Under the pieces are notes generated by a model, which saw only the letters and a program-made list of their open reading frames with translations, was not told the origin of the DNA and searched no databases. Below, in pieces: positions 1 through 8,825 of a DNA stretch of 64,000 bases (position 1 is its first letter; the number at the start of each line of letters is the position of its first letter). Source of the DNA: Palsa-504 sp963808615 (GTDB taxonomy: Bacteria > Actinomycetota > Actinomycetes > Streptosporangiales > Streptosporangiaceae); contig CAWEGV010000002.1 of assembly GCA_963808615.1 (NCBI GenBank), positions 193,506-257,505 on the forward strand. Reading direction: 5' to 3'. The position numbers and the translations under genes are program-made.

Positions 1-291
1 GTCCCGGGCCTCCGACAGCGGGGTGAACCCCACCAGGTCACAGAACAGCACCGAGCACACCCGCCGCTCGGCCACCGGCCCGTCGGCCTCCGCAACATCC
101 GGCGGTACCGTCGCAGCCACCGGCGAGGCCGCAGCCACCTCGGCCAGCGCGTGCCCGCACGCATGACAGAACTGGTTGCCGGCGATAACGGACTCACCAC
201 ACCCCGGGCATCTCCCAACGGGGGCACCGCAGTTCCCGCAGAACCTGTGGCCCTCCCCAAGGGACGCGCCGCACCGCGCGCACCTGTCCAC
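1..291 (-). CDS. Class III cyclase-type regulator, N-terminal part (runs off left edge)
   Basis: The minus strand is open from a GTG at 291 to the window edge (97 codons). It encodes a double zinc ribbon with four CxxC-type pairs, an Ala/Pro linker, and then RRVCSVLFCDLVGFTPLSEARD, the first metal-binding motif of a class III nucleotidyl cyclase. Layout and wording closely match the complete gene at 11813-15394, so the missing remainder is probably cyclase, AAA ATPase and TPR. GTG was chosen because the zinc ribbon starts five residues later, as in the paralogue. It is divergent from the acyl-CoA operon across 170 bp. Function beyond a signalling or regulatory role is inferred. Confidence 0.75.
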   Translation of the reverse strand, partial: MDRCARCGASLGEGHRFCGNCGAPVGRCPGCGESVIAGNQFCHACGHALAEVAAASPVAATVPPDVAEADGPVAERRVCSVLFCDLVGFTPLSEARD

Positions 292-398
292 CAGGCATTT
301 ATACCCCCGGCACGCCGCCGCGTACACGGCCGGGCGCCAGGCGCACGGTCCGGCGCCCGCCCCTTGACAACCGGTCCCGCCCTGAGCTTCGATCGAGA

Positions 399-420
399 CT
401 AGAATCCTATTCTAGGATTA
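399..420. promoter_or_regulatory. Palindromic operator overlapping a -10-like hexamer
   Basis: Two nested perfect inverted repeats are present: CTAGAAT/ATTCTAG (399-405 and 409-415) and AATCCTA/TAGGATT (403-409 and 413-419). The hexamer TAGAAT at 400-405 resembles a -10 element, and ATG 462 lies 41 bp downstream of the palindrome. The symmetry and position fit a TetR-type repressor site controlling the acyl-CoA operon. No regulator gene is adjacent, so the partner protein is unknown. Confidence 0.5.
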
Positions 421-461
421 GCGATCAGAACCAGCTCGCGGCCTGGGTGCGGAGGCTTGCC

Positions 462-1844
462 ATGGATCTTGACCTCGGCCCGGAAATCGGGCAGTTCCGC
501 CACGAGCTGCGAGAGTGGATCGCCGAGCACGCGCCGGCCGCCCTGGCTGGCCTCATCGACTGGCGGATGGTCGGGACCCCCGGCGGCGGCTACCCGGCCA
601 AGGGACTGGCCGAAGCCCTGCGGCACCCCGCCTACGCGCAGTGGGAGCGCGCATTGGCGGGCGCCAGGCTTATCTGCCCGCAGTGGCCGGCCGAGTTCGG
701 CGGCCAGGACATGGACGCGGTCCGGATCGCGGTGCTGAACGAGGAGTTCCACCGCGCCGGGGTACCGCGGGTGATCCGCGGCATGGGCGAGACCCTGGTC
801 GGACCGGCGGTGATCGTGCACGGCAGCCAGGAACAGCGCGCGCACTTCCTGCCCCGCATTGTCAGCGGCGAGGACGTCTACTGCCAGGGATTCTCCGAAC
901 CCGGCCACGGATCTGATCTGGCCGGCGTCCAGACCCGCGGCGAGGTGGACGGCGACGAGATCGTCATCACCGGGCAGAAGGTGTGGACCTCGGGCGCGGG
1001 CCGGGCCACGATGATGTTCGTCCTGTGCCGGACGGACCCGCGCGCGCCCAAGCACCAGGGCCTGTCCTACGTGCTGATCCCGTTCACCGGGCCGCAGGTG
1101 CGCTACCGGCCGATCAGGCAGCTGTCCGGGGCCGCGGAGTTCTACGAGGACTTCCTGGACGGAGTGCGCGCCCCGCTGTTCAACGTGATCGGCGGCCTGA
1201 ACAACGGCTGGCGGGTGGCCATGACCACGCTCGGCCACGAGCGCGGCGGTTCCGCGACCGTCCAGCACCTGCGGTACGAGCGGGAGTTCTGGGACCTGGT
1301 CGAGACGGCCCGCCAGCGCGGCCGGATTACCGACCCGCTGGTCCGCCAGCAGCTGGCCCAGGCCTACACCGGCGTCCAGCTGATGCGCTTCACCGGGCTG
1401 CGCACACTGGCCCGGGTCGCCGCCGGACGGCCGCCTGGCCCGGAGGCCTCGATCAGCAAGCTGTTCTGGAGCGAGTACCACAAGCGGCTCGGCGAGATCG
1501 CGATGGGCATCATCGGCGCCGACGGCCTGATCCGGCCCGACGGAGACGGCTACCCGACGTCCCGCTGGCAGAACGTCTTCCTTTCCAGCCGCGCGGGCAC
1601 CATCTACTCCGGCACCAGCGAGATCCAGCGCACCATCATCGGCGAGCGGGCGCTCGGCCTGCCCAAGGAGCCGTCCCACCAGCCGCCCAACCAGCCGCCC
1701 AAGGAGCCGTCCAACCAGCTGCCCAACCAGCCGCCCAACCAGCCGCCCAAGGAGCCGCCCAATCAGCCGCCCAAGGAGCCGTCCAACCAGCCGCCCAAGG
1801 AGCCGTCCAACCAGCCGCCCAAGGAGCCGCGGGTGGTGAACTGA
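462..1844 (+). CDS. Acyl-CoA dehydrogenase with Pro/Gln/Asn-rich repeat tail
   Basis: A 460-residue flavoprotein of the acyl-CoA dehydrogenase family, predicted to oxidise an acyl-CoA to the 2,3-enoyl-CoA in the cytoplasm. The N-terminal helical domain, the middle strand domain (CQGFSEPGHGSDLAG, KVWTSGAG) and the C-terminal domain (SRAGTIYSGTSEIQRTIIGERALGLP) are all recognisable. ATG 462 was preferred over GTG 447 because GGAGG lies six bases upstream. After the normal family end near residue 402, an extra tail of about 57 residues repeats PPKEPSNQ and PPNQ units. The stop codon overlaps the next start (TGATG), so translation is coupled with the acyl-CoA synthetase. Substrate is not predictable. 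Confidence 0.9.
   Translation: MDLDLGPEIGQFRHELREWIAEHAPAALAGLIDWRMVGTPGGGYPAKGLAEALRHPAYAQWERALAGARLICPQWPAEFGGQDMDAVRIAVLNEEFHRAGVPRVIRGMGETLVGPAVIVHGSQEQRAHFLPRIVSGEDVYCQGFSEPGHGSDLAGVQTRGEVDGDEIVITGQKVWTSGAGRATMMFVLCRTDPRAPKHQGLSYVLIPFTGPQVRYRPIRQLSGAAEFYEDFLDGVRAPLFNVIGGLNNGWRVAMTTLGHERGGSATVQHLRYEREFWDLVETARQRGRITDPLVRQQLAQAYTGVQLMRFTGLRTLARVAAGRPPGPEASISKLFWSEYHKRLGEIAMGIIGADGLIRPDGDGYPTSRWQNVFLSSRAGTIYSGTSEIQRTIIGERALGLPKEPSHQPPNQPPKEPSNQLPNQPPNQPPKEPPNQPPKEPSNQPPKEPSNQPPKEPRVVN
1669..1830 (+). repeat. Tandem 24-bp coding repeats (PPKEPSNQ and PPNQ units)
   Basis: Short direct repeats encode QPPKEPSN (24 bp) and QPPN (12 bp) steps inside the 3' end of the acyl-CoA dehydrogenase. The last units, from about 1771, are identical at the base level, which suggests recent expansion by slippage. 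The reading frame is kept throughout. Confidence 0.85.
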
Positions 1845-4012
1845 TGGCCGAGCTCGTGACCACCGACCGGCTGCGGGAGTTCTTCGCGCCGCGCAGCCTG
1901 GCCGTGGTGGGCGCGTCGGACACCTCGGGCTGGGCTCAGTTCATTGCCGCCAGCAGCGCCGCGACCGGCTTCACCGGACCGCTAATCCCCGTGCATCCCC
2001 GGCACGAGACGGTGTTCGGTCGGCCGACCGTGCGCAGCCTCCGGGACCTGGCCGAGCCGGCGGACCTGGCCTTTGTCATGGTGCCGACCCAGGCCGTCGA
2101 GGACGTCATCGACGACGCGGCGGCTGCGGGCGTCCGCAACGCGGTCGTGCTCGCCTCCGGCTACCGCGAGGCCGGCCCTGAGGGGCACGCCCGGCAGGAG
2201 CGGCTGGTGGCCCGTGCCGCCGCGCATGGCATCGTGCTCCTCGGCCCGAACTGTCTCGGCTTCATCAACGCCCACTCGGCGGTCGGGCCGTTCGCACTCA
2301 GCGTCCCGCTGCCCCTGATACCCGGACCGGTCGGCATCGCGCTGCAGAGCGGCGCGCTGGCCACCGCGGTGCTGGCCTTCGCCCGGTCCCGGGCCATAGG
2401 CGTGAGCACCCTGGTCACCATGGGCAACGAGTCGATGATCACCACGGCCGACGTGCTGGACTACCTGGTCGAGGACGAGCACACCCGGGTGATCTGCCTC
2501 TTCCTGGAGGAGATCAGCCAGCCGGACCGGTTCGCCCGGGCCGCAAGACACGCGGCGCGGGCGGGCAAGCCGATCGTGGCGCTCAAGACCGGATCGAGCC
2601 CGGCCGGTCAGGTGGCCGCGCTCGCGCACACCGGCTCGATCGCGGGCGACGACGCCATGGTAGACGCGGCGCTCCGGCAGTTCGGCGTGATCCGGGTGGC
2701 CAGCATCGAGGAACTGCTCTGCACCGCGGGGCTGCTCGGCTACGACCGCTGGCCCGAGGGGCGCCGGATGGGCGTGCTCACCGCGTCCGGCGGTGCCTGC
2801 GGCATCATCGCCGACCGGGCCAGCGCGCAGGACATCGTGATCCCGCCGTTCGCCGCGGACACGGTCGCGGCGATCAAGCGGCACCTGCCTCCGTTCGCCA
2901 CCGCGCGCAACCCGCTCGACGTAACCGGCTACGTCCTGGCCAACCCGCGTGCCACCGCGCTGACCGCGATCGATCATGCGCTGGACGCCGCGGTGCACGA
3001 TCCCGGACTCGACTTCGTGCTGTTCTACGGCGTCACCATCCCGGATGTGCGCCCGCCGGACGAACGCCTGGCCGGCATGGTCGAGGAGCGGGTGCGCTGG
3101 CTCGGAGAGCGTATCGCCTCCGCGCCGATCCCGGTCATCCCGATGGGATCGACCTGCGTCGACGTGTCAGGCTACGCCCGGGACCTGCTCACCAGGCATA
3201 ACATCCACCTGCTGGGCGGCTTCGAGCTGGGCGTCCGGGCCATCGGCCACGCGCTGCGCTGGCTGGAGAACCGGGGATCGGTCAGGCCCCCGGCGCGATC
3301 GAGCGTCCCCCGCCGGACCGATGCCCACCCGGTGACCGGGACCTGGTCGGAGGCCGCAGCCCGTGACCTGCTCGCCGCCTGCGACGTGCCGCTGGTACCC
3401 GCGGAGCTGGTGACCTCGGCCGCCCAGGCGGCCCAGGCGGCCCGGCGGATCGGGTCGCCAGTGGCGCTCAAGGTGTGCTCGGCGCACATCACCCACAAGT
3501 CCGATATCGGCGGCGTCGCCCTCGGCGTGCATGGCGACGCGCAGGTCAGGGAGGCTTACCAGCGGGTACGGGCCGCCGGGGATGCCGTGCCCGGGGCCGT
3601 CATCGACGGGGTGCTCGTGACCCCGATGCGGACCGGCGGGGTGGAACTGCTAGCCGGGGTGACGGTGGACCGGACGTTCGGCCCGGTGCTGGCGGTCGGG
3701 CTGGGCGGGGTGTGGGTGGAGCTGCTCGCGGACACCAGCCTGCGCGTCCTGCCGGTCACGGCCGATGAGGTCAAACGCATGCTCGGCGAGCTGCGCGGCA
3801 GCCCGCTGCTGGCCGGGGCCCGTAGCACCCGTCCGGCCGACCTCGACGTGCTGGCCCGGGTGATCAAGAACGTCGGCGAAGCGGCCATGTCGCTCGACGG
3901 ATCCCTCCGCGCGCTTGAGATCAACCCGCTGTGGGTGAACGGGGCCACGGTCGAGGCGCTGGACGTGCTCGTCATCACCGGGCCGCCAGCACGGAACGGA
4001 GCTGGGCCATGA
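1844..4012 (+). CDS. NDP-forming acyl-CoA synthetase / acetate-CoA ligase family
   Basis: A 722-residue single-chain ligase with a CoA-binding Rossmann domain (SLAVVGASDTSGW, from about residue 14), two succinyl-CoA-ligase-like flavodoxin domains, and a C-terminal ATP-grasp subdomain from about residue 500. The phosphohistidine segment is visible as ALAHTGSIAGDD. Known members interconvert acyl-CoA and acid with ATP or ADP. In some actinobacteria related proteins activate unusual carboxylic acids. The start overlaps the stop of the upstream dehydrogenase and its end overlaps the next start by 4 bp (ATGA). Placement between two acyl-CoA dehydrogenases suggests it activates the acid they oxidise; substrate unknown. 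Confidence 0.9.
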   Translation: MAELVTTDRLREFFAPRSLAVVGASDTSGWAQFIAASSAATGFTGPLIPVHPRHETVFGRPTVRSLRDLAEPADLAFVMVPTQAVEDVIDDAAAAGVRNAVVLASGYREAGPEGHARQERLVARAAAHGIVLLGPNCLGFINAHSAVGPFALSVPLPLIPGPVGIALQSGALATAVLAFARSRAIGVSTLVTMGNESMITTADVLDYLVEDEHTRVICLFLEEISQPDRFARAARHAARAGKPIVALKTGSSPAGQVAALAHTGSIAGDDAMVDAALRQFGVIRVASIEELLCTAGLLGYDRWPEGRRMGVLTASGGACGIIADRASAQDIVIPPFAADTVAAIKRHLPPFATARNPLDVTGYVLANPRATALTAIDHALDAAVHDPGLDFVLFYGVTIPDVRPPDERLAGMVEERVRWLGERIASAPIPVIPMGSTCVDVSGYARDLLTRHNIHLLGGFELGVRAIGHALRWLENRGSVRPPARSSVPRRTDAHPVTGTWSEAAARDLLAACDVPLVPAELVTSAAQAAQAARRIGSPVALKVCSAHITHKSDIGGVALGVHGDAQVREAYQRVRAAGDAVPGAVIDGVLVTPMRTGGVELLAGVTVDRTFGPVLAVGLGGVWVELLADTSLRVLPVTADEVKRMLGELRGSPLLAGARSTRPADLDVLARVIKNVGEAAMSLDGSLRALEINPLWVNGATVEALDVLVITGPPARNGAGP

Positions 4013-5133
4013 ACCTCGATGAAACCGCGGAGCAGCGGCAGTTGCGCGAGTCGGTACGCCGCTTCCTGGCCGACCGGGCTCCGCTGGCGCGGGTCCGCGA
4101 GCTGATGGAGACCGCGGACGCGACGGACGCCGACGTCTGGCGGCAGGCCGCCAACCAGCTGGGCCTGCAGGGAATCGCGATCCCGGAGGAGTACGGGGGA
4201 GCGGGGTTCTCGTTTGCTGAGCAGGCCATCGTGCTCACCGAGCTCGGTGGCGCCTTGTACAGCGGGCCGTACCTGGCCAGCACGGTGCTGGCCGCCACCG
4301 CGCTACTGGCCAGCGAGGATGAGGGCGCCCGGCGCGGCCTGCTGCCTGGCATCGCGTCCGGGGAGACGATTGCCACGCTGGCCTTCACCGAGGACGACGG
4401 ATCCTGGGACCCGTCCTCGATCCGGCTGGCCGCGGCGAAGAACGGGCCCAAGGGTCCGGGCTGGCGGCTCGACGGGCACAAGAGCTTCGTCCTCGACGGG
4501 CACGGGGCGGGCTCGATCCTGACGGTCGCCGCCGCTGATATCGGCTTGTCGCTGTTCGCGGTGGACGGCGCCGCGGCGGGGCTGGGGCGCCGTGTGCTGC
4601 CCACGCTCGACCAGACCAGGAGGCTGGCCCGGCTGGAGTTCAGCGAGGTGCCGGCCCGGCTGATCGGCTCACCCGGCGAGGCCCGGGCCGTGCTCGACCG
4701 CGCGCTGGACGTGGCCGCGATCGCGCTCGCGGCCGAACAGCTCGGCGGCGCGCAGCGAGCGCTCGACATGGCCGTGGAGTACGCCAAGATCAGGCAGCAG
4801 TTCGGCAGGCCGATCGGGAGCTTCCAGGCGATCAAGCACCGGTGCGCCGACCTGCTGCTCGAGGTGGAATCGCTGCGATCGGCGGTCAGCTACGCGGCGG
4901 CCGCCGTGGCCGCGGGCTCGACCGAGGTCCCGGTGCTGGCCGCTCTGCTCAAGGCCTACGCCTCGGAGGTGTACTCCCATGTCGCGGGGGAGAACGTCCA
5001 GATCCACGGCGGCATCGGCTTCACCTGGGAACACGACGCGCACCTGTACCTCAAGCGGGCCAAGGCCAGCGAGCTGTTCCTCGGGGACGGCAGCTATCAC
5101 CGGGAGCGGCTGGCCACCCGCATCGGCCTGTGA
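4009..5133 (+). CDS. Acyl-CoA dehydrogenase, second subunit-like
   Basis: A 374-residue acyl-CoA dehydrogenase. The N-terminal helical part starts MNLDETAEQRQLRESVRRF, a middle domain follows, and the C-terminal part has the family signature ENVQIHGGIGFTWEHDAHLYLKR, where many relatives place flavin contacts. It is shorter and more divergent in the middle than the first dehydrogenase. Such pairs are common in actinobacterial steroid and branched-acid pathways, where they form heteromers; that pairing is inferred here. Translation is coupled to the synthetase by an ATGA overlap at 4009. Confidence 0.9.
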   Translation: MNLDETAEQRQLRESVRRFLADRAPLARVRELMETADATDADVWRQAANQLGLQGIAIPEEYGGAGFSFAEQAIVLTELGGALYSGPYLASTVLAATALLASEDEGARRGLLPGIASGETIATLAFTEDDGSWDPSSIRLAAAKNGPKGPGWRLDGHKSFVLDGHGAGSILTVAAADIGLSLFAVDGAAAGLGRRVLPTLDQTRRLARLEFSEVPARLIGSPGEARAVLDRALDVAAIALAAEQLGGAQRALDMAVEYAKIRQQFGRPIGSFQAIKHRCADLLLEVESLRSAVSYAAAAVAAGSTEVPVLAALLKAYASEVYSHVAGENVQIHGGIGFTWEHDAHLYLKRAKASELFLGDGSYHRERLATRIGL

Positions 5134-5163
5134 CCCGGCGGTGCGTCCGTCGTATCACCGGGT
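5133..5163. terminator. Hairpin between convergent genes
   Basis: ACCCGG at 5133-5138 pairs with CCGGGT at 5158-5163 around a 19-base loop, exactly between the acyl-CoA operon stop and the convergent SDR stop. There is no U-tract. It is a weak candidate for a bidirectional terminator. Confidence 0.3.
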
Positions 5164-5955
5164 GCCGGGCGCGGGAATGCCGAACTCGGTGAGCAGCTCC
5201 TGCGAGTAGGCGATCCGCCCGGTCAGCGTGCGCGGCTCGCGTTGGCACAGGAGCAGCGCGGCCTCGGCCATCACCGCAGGCGGCTCGGCCTCGGGATCGT
5301 CCGCGGTGGTGAGGTGGTGGAAGATCGTGCCCGGTGTCGGTACCACCCTGGTCGGGGAGAGTGCGTTGACCGCGATGTTGTCCTGGTAGAGCTCGGCCGC
5401 CAGGCCGCTGGAGAAGCGCTCGAGCGAGGCCTTGCACATCCCGTACACGGTGCCGCCGCGGCCCGCCCAGGCGTTAGGCGGGATGACCGGATGGCGAGCC
5501 GCCGCGGAGGAAATGTTGAGGATCCAGCCCGCGCCGCGCTCGCGCATCCCGGGCAGCACCAGCGTGGCCAGGTGGAACGGCGCCTCGACCTGGACCGCGA
5601 ACATCAGCGCGTAGCGCCGCGCGGTGAACTCCTCGACGCGCGTGAAATAGGTGACCGCCGCGTTGCTGACCAGGATGTCGGGCGCGGCGAGCCGCCGGGT
5701 GGTCTCCTCGACCAGCCGTTCCCTGTCGGCCGGCTTGGACAGGTCGGCCGCGATCGCGACGGCGGTGCCACCCGCGCGGCCGATCTGGGCCGCGGTCTCG
5801 TCAATCGTGCCCGGCAGCCGGGAGGGACCATCGGCGGTGGTACGCGCCGCCACCGCCACCGCCGCTCCCTCCTCGCCGAACCTCCGGGCGATCTCGGCCC
5901 CGATGCCGCGGCTCGCGCCGGTCACTAGGGCCACCTTCCCGTCCAGTGCACCCAT
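5155..5955 (-). CDS. Short-chain dehydrogenase/reductase
   Basis: A 266-residue classical SDR. The cofactor loop is VTGASRGIG near the N-terminus, followed by SNAAVTYF, the catalytic Ser in NISSAAA, and Tyr/Lys in YGMCK. ATG 5955 was preferred over ATG 6000 because GALDGKVALVTG is the usual family beginning and GAGAAGG lies upstream. It converges on the acyl-CoA operon. A role in acting on a hydroxyacyl intermediate of that pathway is plausible but only contextual. Confidence 0.85.
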   Translation of the reverse strand: MGALDGKVALVTGASRGIGAEIARRFGEEGAAVAVAARTTADGPSRLPGTIDETAAQIGRAGGTAVAIAADLSKPADRERLVEETTRRLAAPDILVSNAAVTYFTRVEEFTARRYALMFAVQVEAPFHLATLVLPGMRERGAGWILNISSAAARHPVIPPNAWAGRGGTVYGMCKASLERFSSGLAAELYQDNIAVNALSPTRVVPTPGTIFHHLTTADDPEAEPPAVMAEAALLLCQREPRTLTGRIAYSQELLTEFGIPAPGTR

Positions 5956-5989
5956 CTCGGCCGCCTTCTCTGAACCTGGACATGAACTG

Positions 5990-6002
5990 TCTTGAGTCAA
6001 GA
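5990..6002. promoter_or_regulatory. 13-bp palindrome upstream of the SDR gene
   Basis: TCTTGA-G-TCAAGA is a perfect inverted repeat 34 bp upstream of the preferred SDR start and inside the longer alternative start. If the ATG at 5955 is used, the palindrome sits in the promoter region and could be an operator. It is not the same sequence as the palindrome at 399-420. Confidence 0.4.
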
Positions 6003-6036
6003 ATTGGCAGGGTCGTCTCGTATCGCAAGCGGATCT

Positions 6037-6549
6037 CTATCCGGGCGTCCCGTCGCGCTCTCTTTTCCGGGCGACGTGCTGTAGTTGCCGTTCATGCACG
6101 CCGGGCAGCCAATCCTCGCCGAACGTGGCCGATGGGCCGACCCGCGGGTCGCCGGGAACGCCGGCCTCACGCAGGGCATGCACGTACGCGCGACCTGTTC
6201 GATCCGTGCGCGTACCTGATCAGCTCCGCCGATGGACCCGTGACCCGGGACGAGGACATCAACGTCGTCCGCCGTGCCCTCGAGCAGCCGCAGCGCGGCG
6301 AGGTAGTCCTGGATCGGGTCCGCGGCGTTGTTCAGGTCGAGCAGTCATCTCGCAGCCGAGCACCCCAGCGTCGATGAGCAACACGCCGGCCCGGCCTTGC
6401 ACCACAACGGCGTTGCTCTGGCAGAACTCGCTCTGCTGGATCAGCACACCCTCCGCGACCTGCCTGAGCACGGGACTCCTTCCGCTTGTGGTTTGCCACC
6501 GCTCGTCGAGAGCGTAGTGCCTGGCGACCGGCTCAGGGGAGGGGATCAC
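6037..6549 (-). pseudogene. Metallo-beta-lactamase-fold hydrolase remnant
   Basis: The first 65 codons from 6549 read like the N-terminus of an MBL-fold hydrolase (SNAVVVQGRAGVLLIDAGVLG). The frame then breaks. Other frames continue with LDLNNAADPIQDYLAALRLLEG, VDVLVPGHGSIGGADQVRARIEQ and a C-terminal helix ending at 6037. The central segment that should carry the HxHxDH metal site is absent, and at least two frame changes occur. It is a deleted, non-functional copy rather than a sequencing slip. Confidence 0.75.
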
Positions 6550-6728
6550 CTCACATAGTCTCGCCGCCCGGCCATCCTCGGCCAGGCAGGATTCTCACTC
6601 GAGTTCCGGCGTGCAGCTGGACTCGGCACGTCCGAAGCTTGCTGCGCCTGCGGAGCGGGTAGGACACTGATCCTCGGGCGCCCGGTGATTCAGCAGCGGG
6701 CTGCGGTACCAGGGACAAGGGGCGCGTG

Positions 6729-7529
6729 ATGACGCCGACGAGCAGCCATGTTGTCTTCATTCACGGACTGTGGATGCATGCGAGCTCGTGGGCGCCGTGG
6801 ACGGAACTGTTCCAGGCAGAGGGCTACACGCCGTTGGCACCGGACTGGCCAGGAGCCTCGGACACTGTCGAGGAAACCCGGAGCCACCCCGACCGGGTGG
6901 CCGGGAAGGGCATCGACAACGTCGTCGAGCACTATGCGCAGATCATCGGCGGCCTGGACGCCCCGCCGATCGTGATCGGCCACTCCTTTGGCGGCCTGAT
7001 CGTCCAGCGACTGCTGGGCCAGGACCTCGCGGCCGCGGGAGTAGCGATCGACGCGGCGCCGATCAAGGGCGTGCTCTACCTGCCGCCGTCGGCGCTGCGG
7101 GTCGCCTCGGTCGCGTTGCGCAATCCGGCGAACAGGAACAAGGCGGTAGCGCTGACTCAGGAACAGTTCCACTACGGCTTCGGGAACGCGCTGTCCGCGC
7201 AGGAGTCCGCCGAACTGTACCAGCGGTGGACGGTCCCCTCTCCGGGTAAGCCGCTGTTCGAAGCCGCCACCGCGAACTTTTCTCCGCACTCGCCGGCCAA
7301 GATCAACACCGGCAACAAGACTCGCGGGCCCCTGCTGCTGATCGCCGGGGGCCACGACCATACGGTTCCGGCGGCGATCACCCGGTCGACCCGCAAGCTG
7401 TACCACAAGTCGCCGGCCATCACCGACCTGCGGGAGTTCAACGACCGGGGTCACTCACTGACCATCGACCACGGCTGGCACGAGATCGCCGACGAGGTGC
7501 TGAGCTGGCTCAGCCAGCGAGTTAAGTAA
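6729..7529 (+). CDS. Alpha/beta hydrolase
   Basis: A 266-residue alpha/beta-hydrolase. HGLWMHASSW forms the oxyanion strand, the nucleophile elbow is GHSFGG, the acid strand is LLLIAGGHDHTVP, and the catalytic His is in NDRGHSLTID. AAGGGG lies six bases before ATG 6729; a GTG one codon upstream is the alternative. It stands alone between a dead MBL gene and the LCP gene. Substrate cannot be predicted. Confidence 0.85.
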   Translation: MTPTSSHVVFIHGLWMHASSWAPWTELFQAEGYTPLAPDWPGASDTVEETRSHPDRVAGKGIDNVVEHYAQIIGGLDAPPIVIGHSFGGLIVQRLLGQDLAAAGVAIDAAPIKGVLYLPPSALRVASVALRNPANRNKAVALTQEQFHYGFGNALSAQESAELYQRWTVPSPGKPLFEAATANFSPHSPAKINTGNKTRGPLLLIAGGHDHTVPAAITRSTRKLYHKSPAITDLREFNDRGHSLTIDHGWHEIADEVLSWLSQRVK

Positions 7530-7691
7530 CCAGCAGCCCGGATCCGCCCGGCGTCGCTGGCGCCCTGCTCGGGTGTGCAGGCCCTCCCCCTCTGAACCGA
7601 GAACCTGATGTATGGCGCAAGCGGTGCTCAGCGCTGCTTATCTTGGTGGCCAGGGGCCCGACATATCAGGGAAATACGAGGGTGCTGAATC

Positions 7692-8816
7692 ATGAGCGAT
7701 TGGCCGGAGGGGTGGTACCGGGAAGATCCCGGGCAGCGTGGGTCATCTCAGGCGGCACGCCCGTCCGGCTGGCCGGCGCAGCCGCCGCCGGTTTCGGTAC
7801 CGCGGCCAGAGCAGCCGCGCGTGCCCTCCACGGCCGGGCGCCGGTGGCGTTTTTGGGGCCAGCCGGGTCGCCGAGGGCGGCGGATAGCGCTGATCGCGGG
7901 AACGGTCGTTGTCGTCCTGCTCGCCGCGGCGGCTGGTTCGTACTTCTGGCTGGACTCCAAGCTGAACCGGTCGGTCACGCTGCCCGCCTTCTCCGGGTCG
8001 TCGGCCGGCCAGAACTGGCTGATCGTCGGCTCGGACACCCGTCAGGGGCTCAGCAGGCAGCAGATCGACGCCCTGCACGTGGGGTCCATCGGCGCGAACG
8101 CCTCCGACTCGCTGATGCTGCTGCACACGGGCACCGGCAGGGCGGTGCTGATCAGCATCCCGCGCGACTCCTACGTGCCGATCCCCGGGCACGGCTACAA
8201 CAAGATCAACGCGGCCCTCAGCTTCGGCGGCCCGCCACTGCTGGTCAAGACCGTAGAGAACGTCACCGGGCTGCACATCAACCACTACATGGGCATCGGG
8301 TTCGGCGGGCTGGTCAGCGTGGTGAACCAGGTCGGCGGCGTGACCATTTGCCTGCCGACCGCCCTGCACGACCCGGATTCCGGGATCAACCTCAAGGCAG
8401 GCTGCCAGACGCTGAACGGCGCGCAAGCGCTGGCCTTCGCCCGTGACCGGCATTCGTTCGCCAACGAGGACCTGCAGCGGATGCAAGACCAGCGCGTGTT
8501 CCTCAAGGCGCTGCTGGACAAAGCCACCAGCCCGGGCGTCTACCTCAACCCGTTCACCGCCCTGCCGTTCGGCTCCTCCGCCGCCGGCGCCATCTCCGTC
8601 GACCAGGGCACGCACCTGTACAGCCTGATCACTGCCGCACTGGCGCTACGTGACCCGCTCACCGGTACCGTGCCGATCGCCGACGCCAACTACCACACGT
8701 CGAACGCGGGCGATGCGGTGCTGTGGAACAGTTCCCAGGCCCTGGCGTTGTTCAACGCACTGAAGAACGGCCAGACCGTCCCGCCGGGCCTGCTCAGCGG
8801 AACGACGGTCGGCTGA
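7692..8816 (+). CDS. LytR-CpsA-Psr (LCP) family cell-wall ligase
   Basis: A 374-residue membrane protein with a Pro-rich cytoplasmic tail (1-64), one transmembrane helix at about 65-87, and an extracytoplasmic LCP domain from about 108. LCP enzymes transfer polyprenyl-phosphate-linked glycopolymers to peptidoglycan. Conserved acidic and Arg residues appear in IVGSDTR, NASDSLML and SIPRDSYVPI, followed by the KINAA motif and FARDRHSF, as in active family members. There is no LytR_C domain. It is monocistronic and converges on the ATP-grasp gene, 9 bp away. Confidence 0.92.
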   Translation: MSDWPEGWYREDPGQRGSSQAARPSGWPAQPPPVSVPRPEQPRVPSTAGRRWRFWGQPGRRGRRIALIAGTVVVVLLAAAAGSYFWLDSKLNRSVTLPAFSGSSAGQNWLIVGSDTRQGLSRQQIDALHVGSIGANASDSLMLLHTGTGRAVLISIPRDSYVPIPGHGYNKINAALSFGGPPLLVKTVENVTGLHINHYMGIGFGGLVSVVNQVGGVTICLPTALHDPDSGINLKAGCQTLNGAQALAFARDRHSFANEDLQRMQDQRVFLKALLDKATSPGVYLNPFTALPFGSSAAGAISVDQGTHLYSLITAALALRDPLTGTVPIADANYHTSNAGDAVLWNSSQALALFNALKNGQTVPPGLLSGTTVG

Positions 8817-8825
8817 GGAGCTGCG

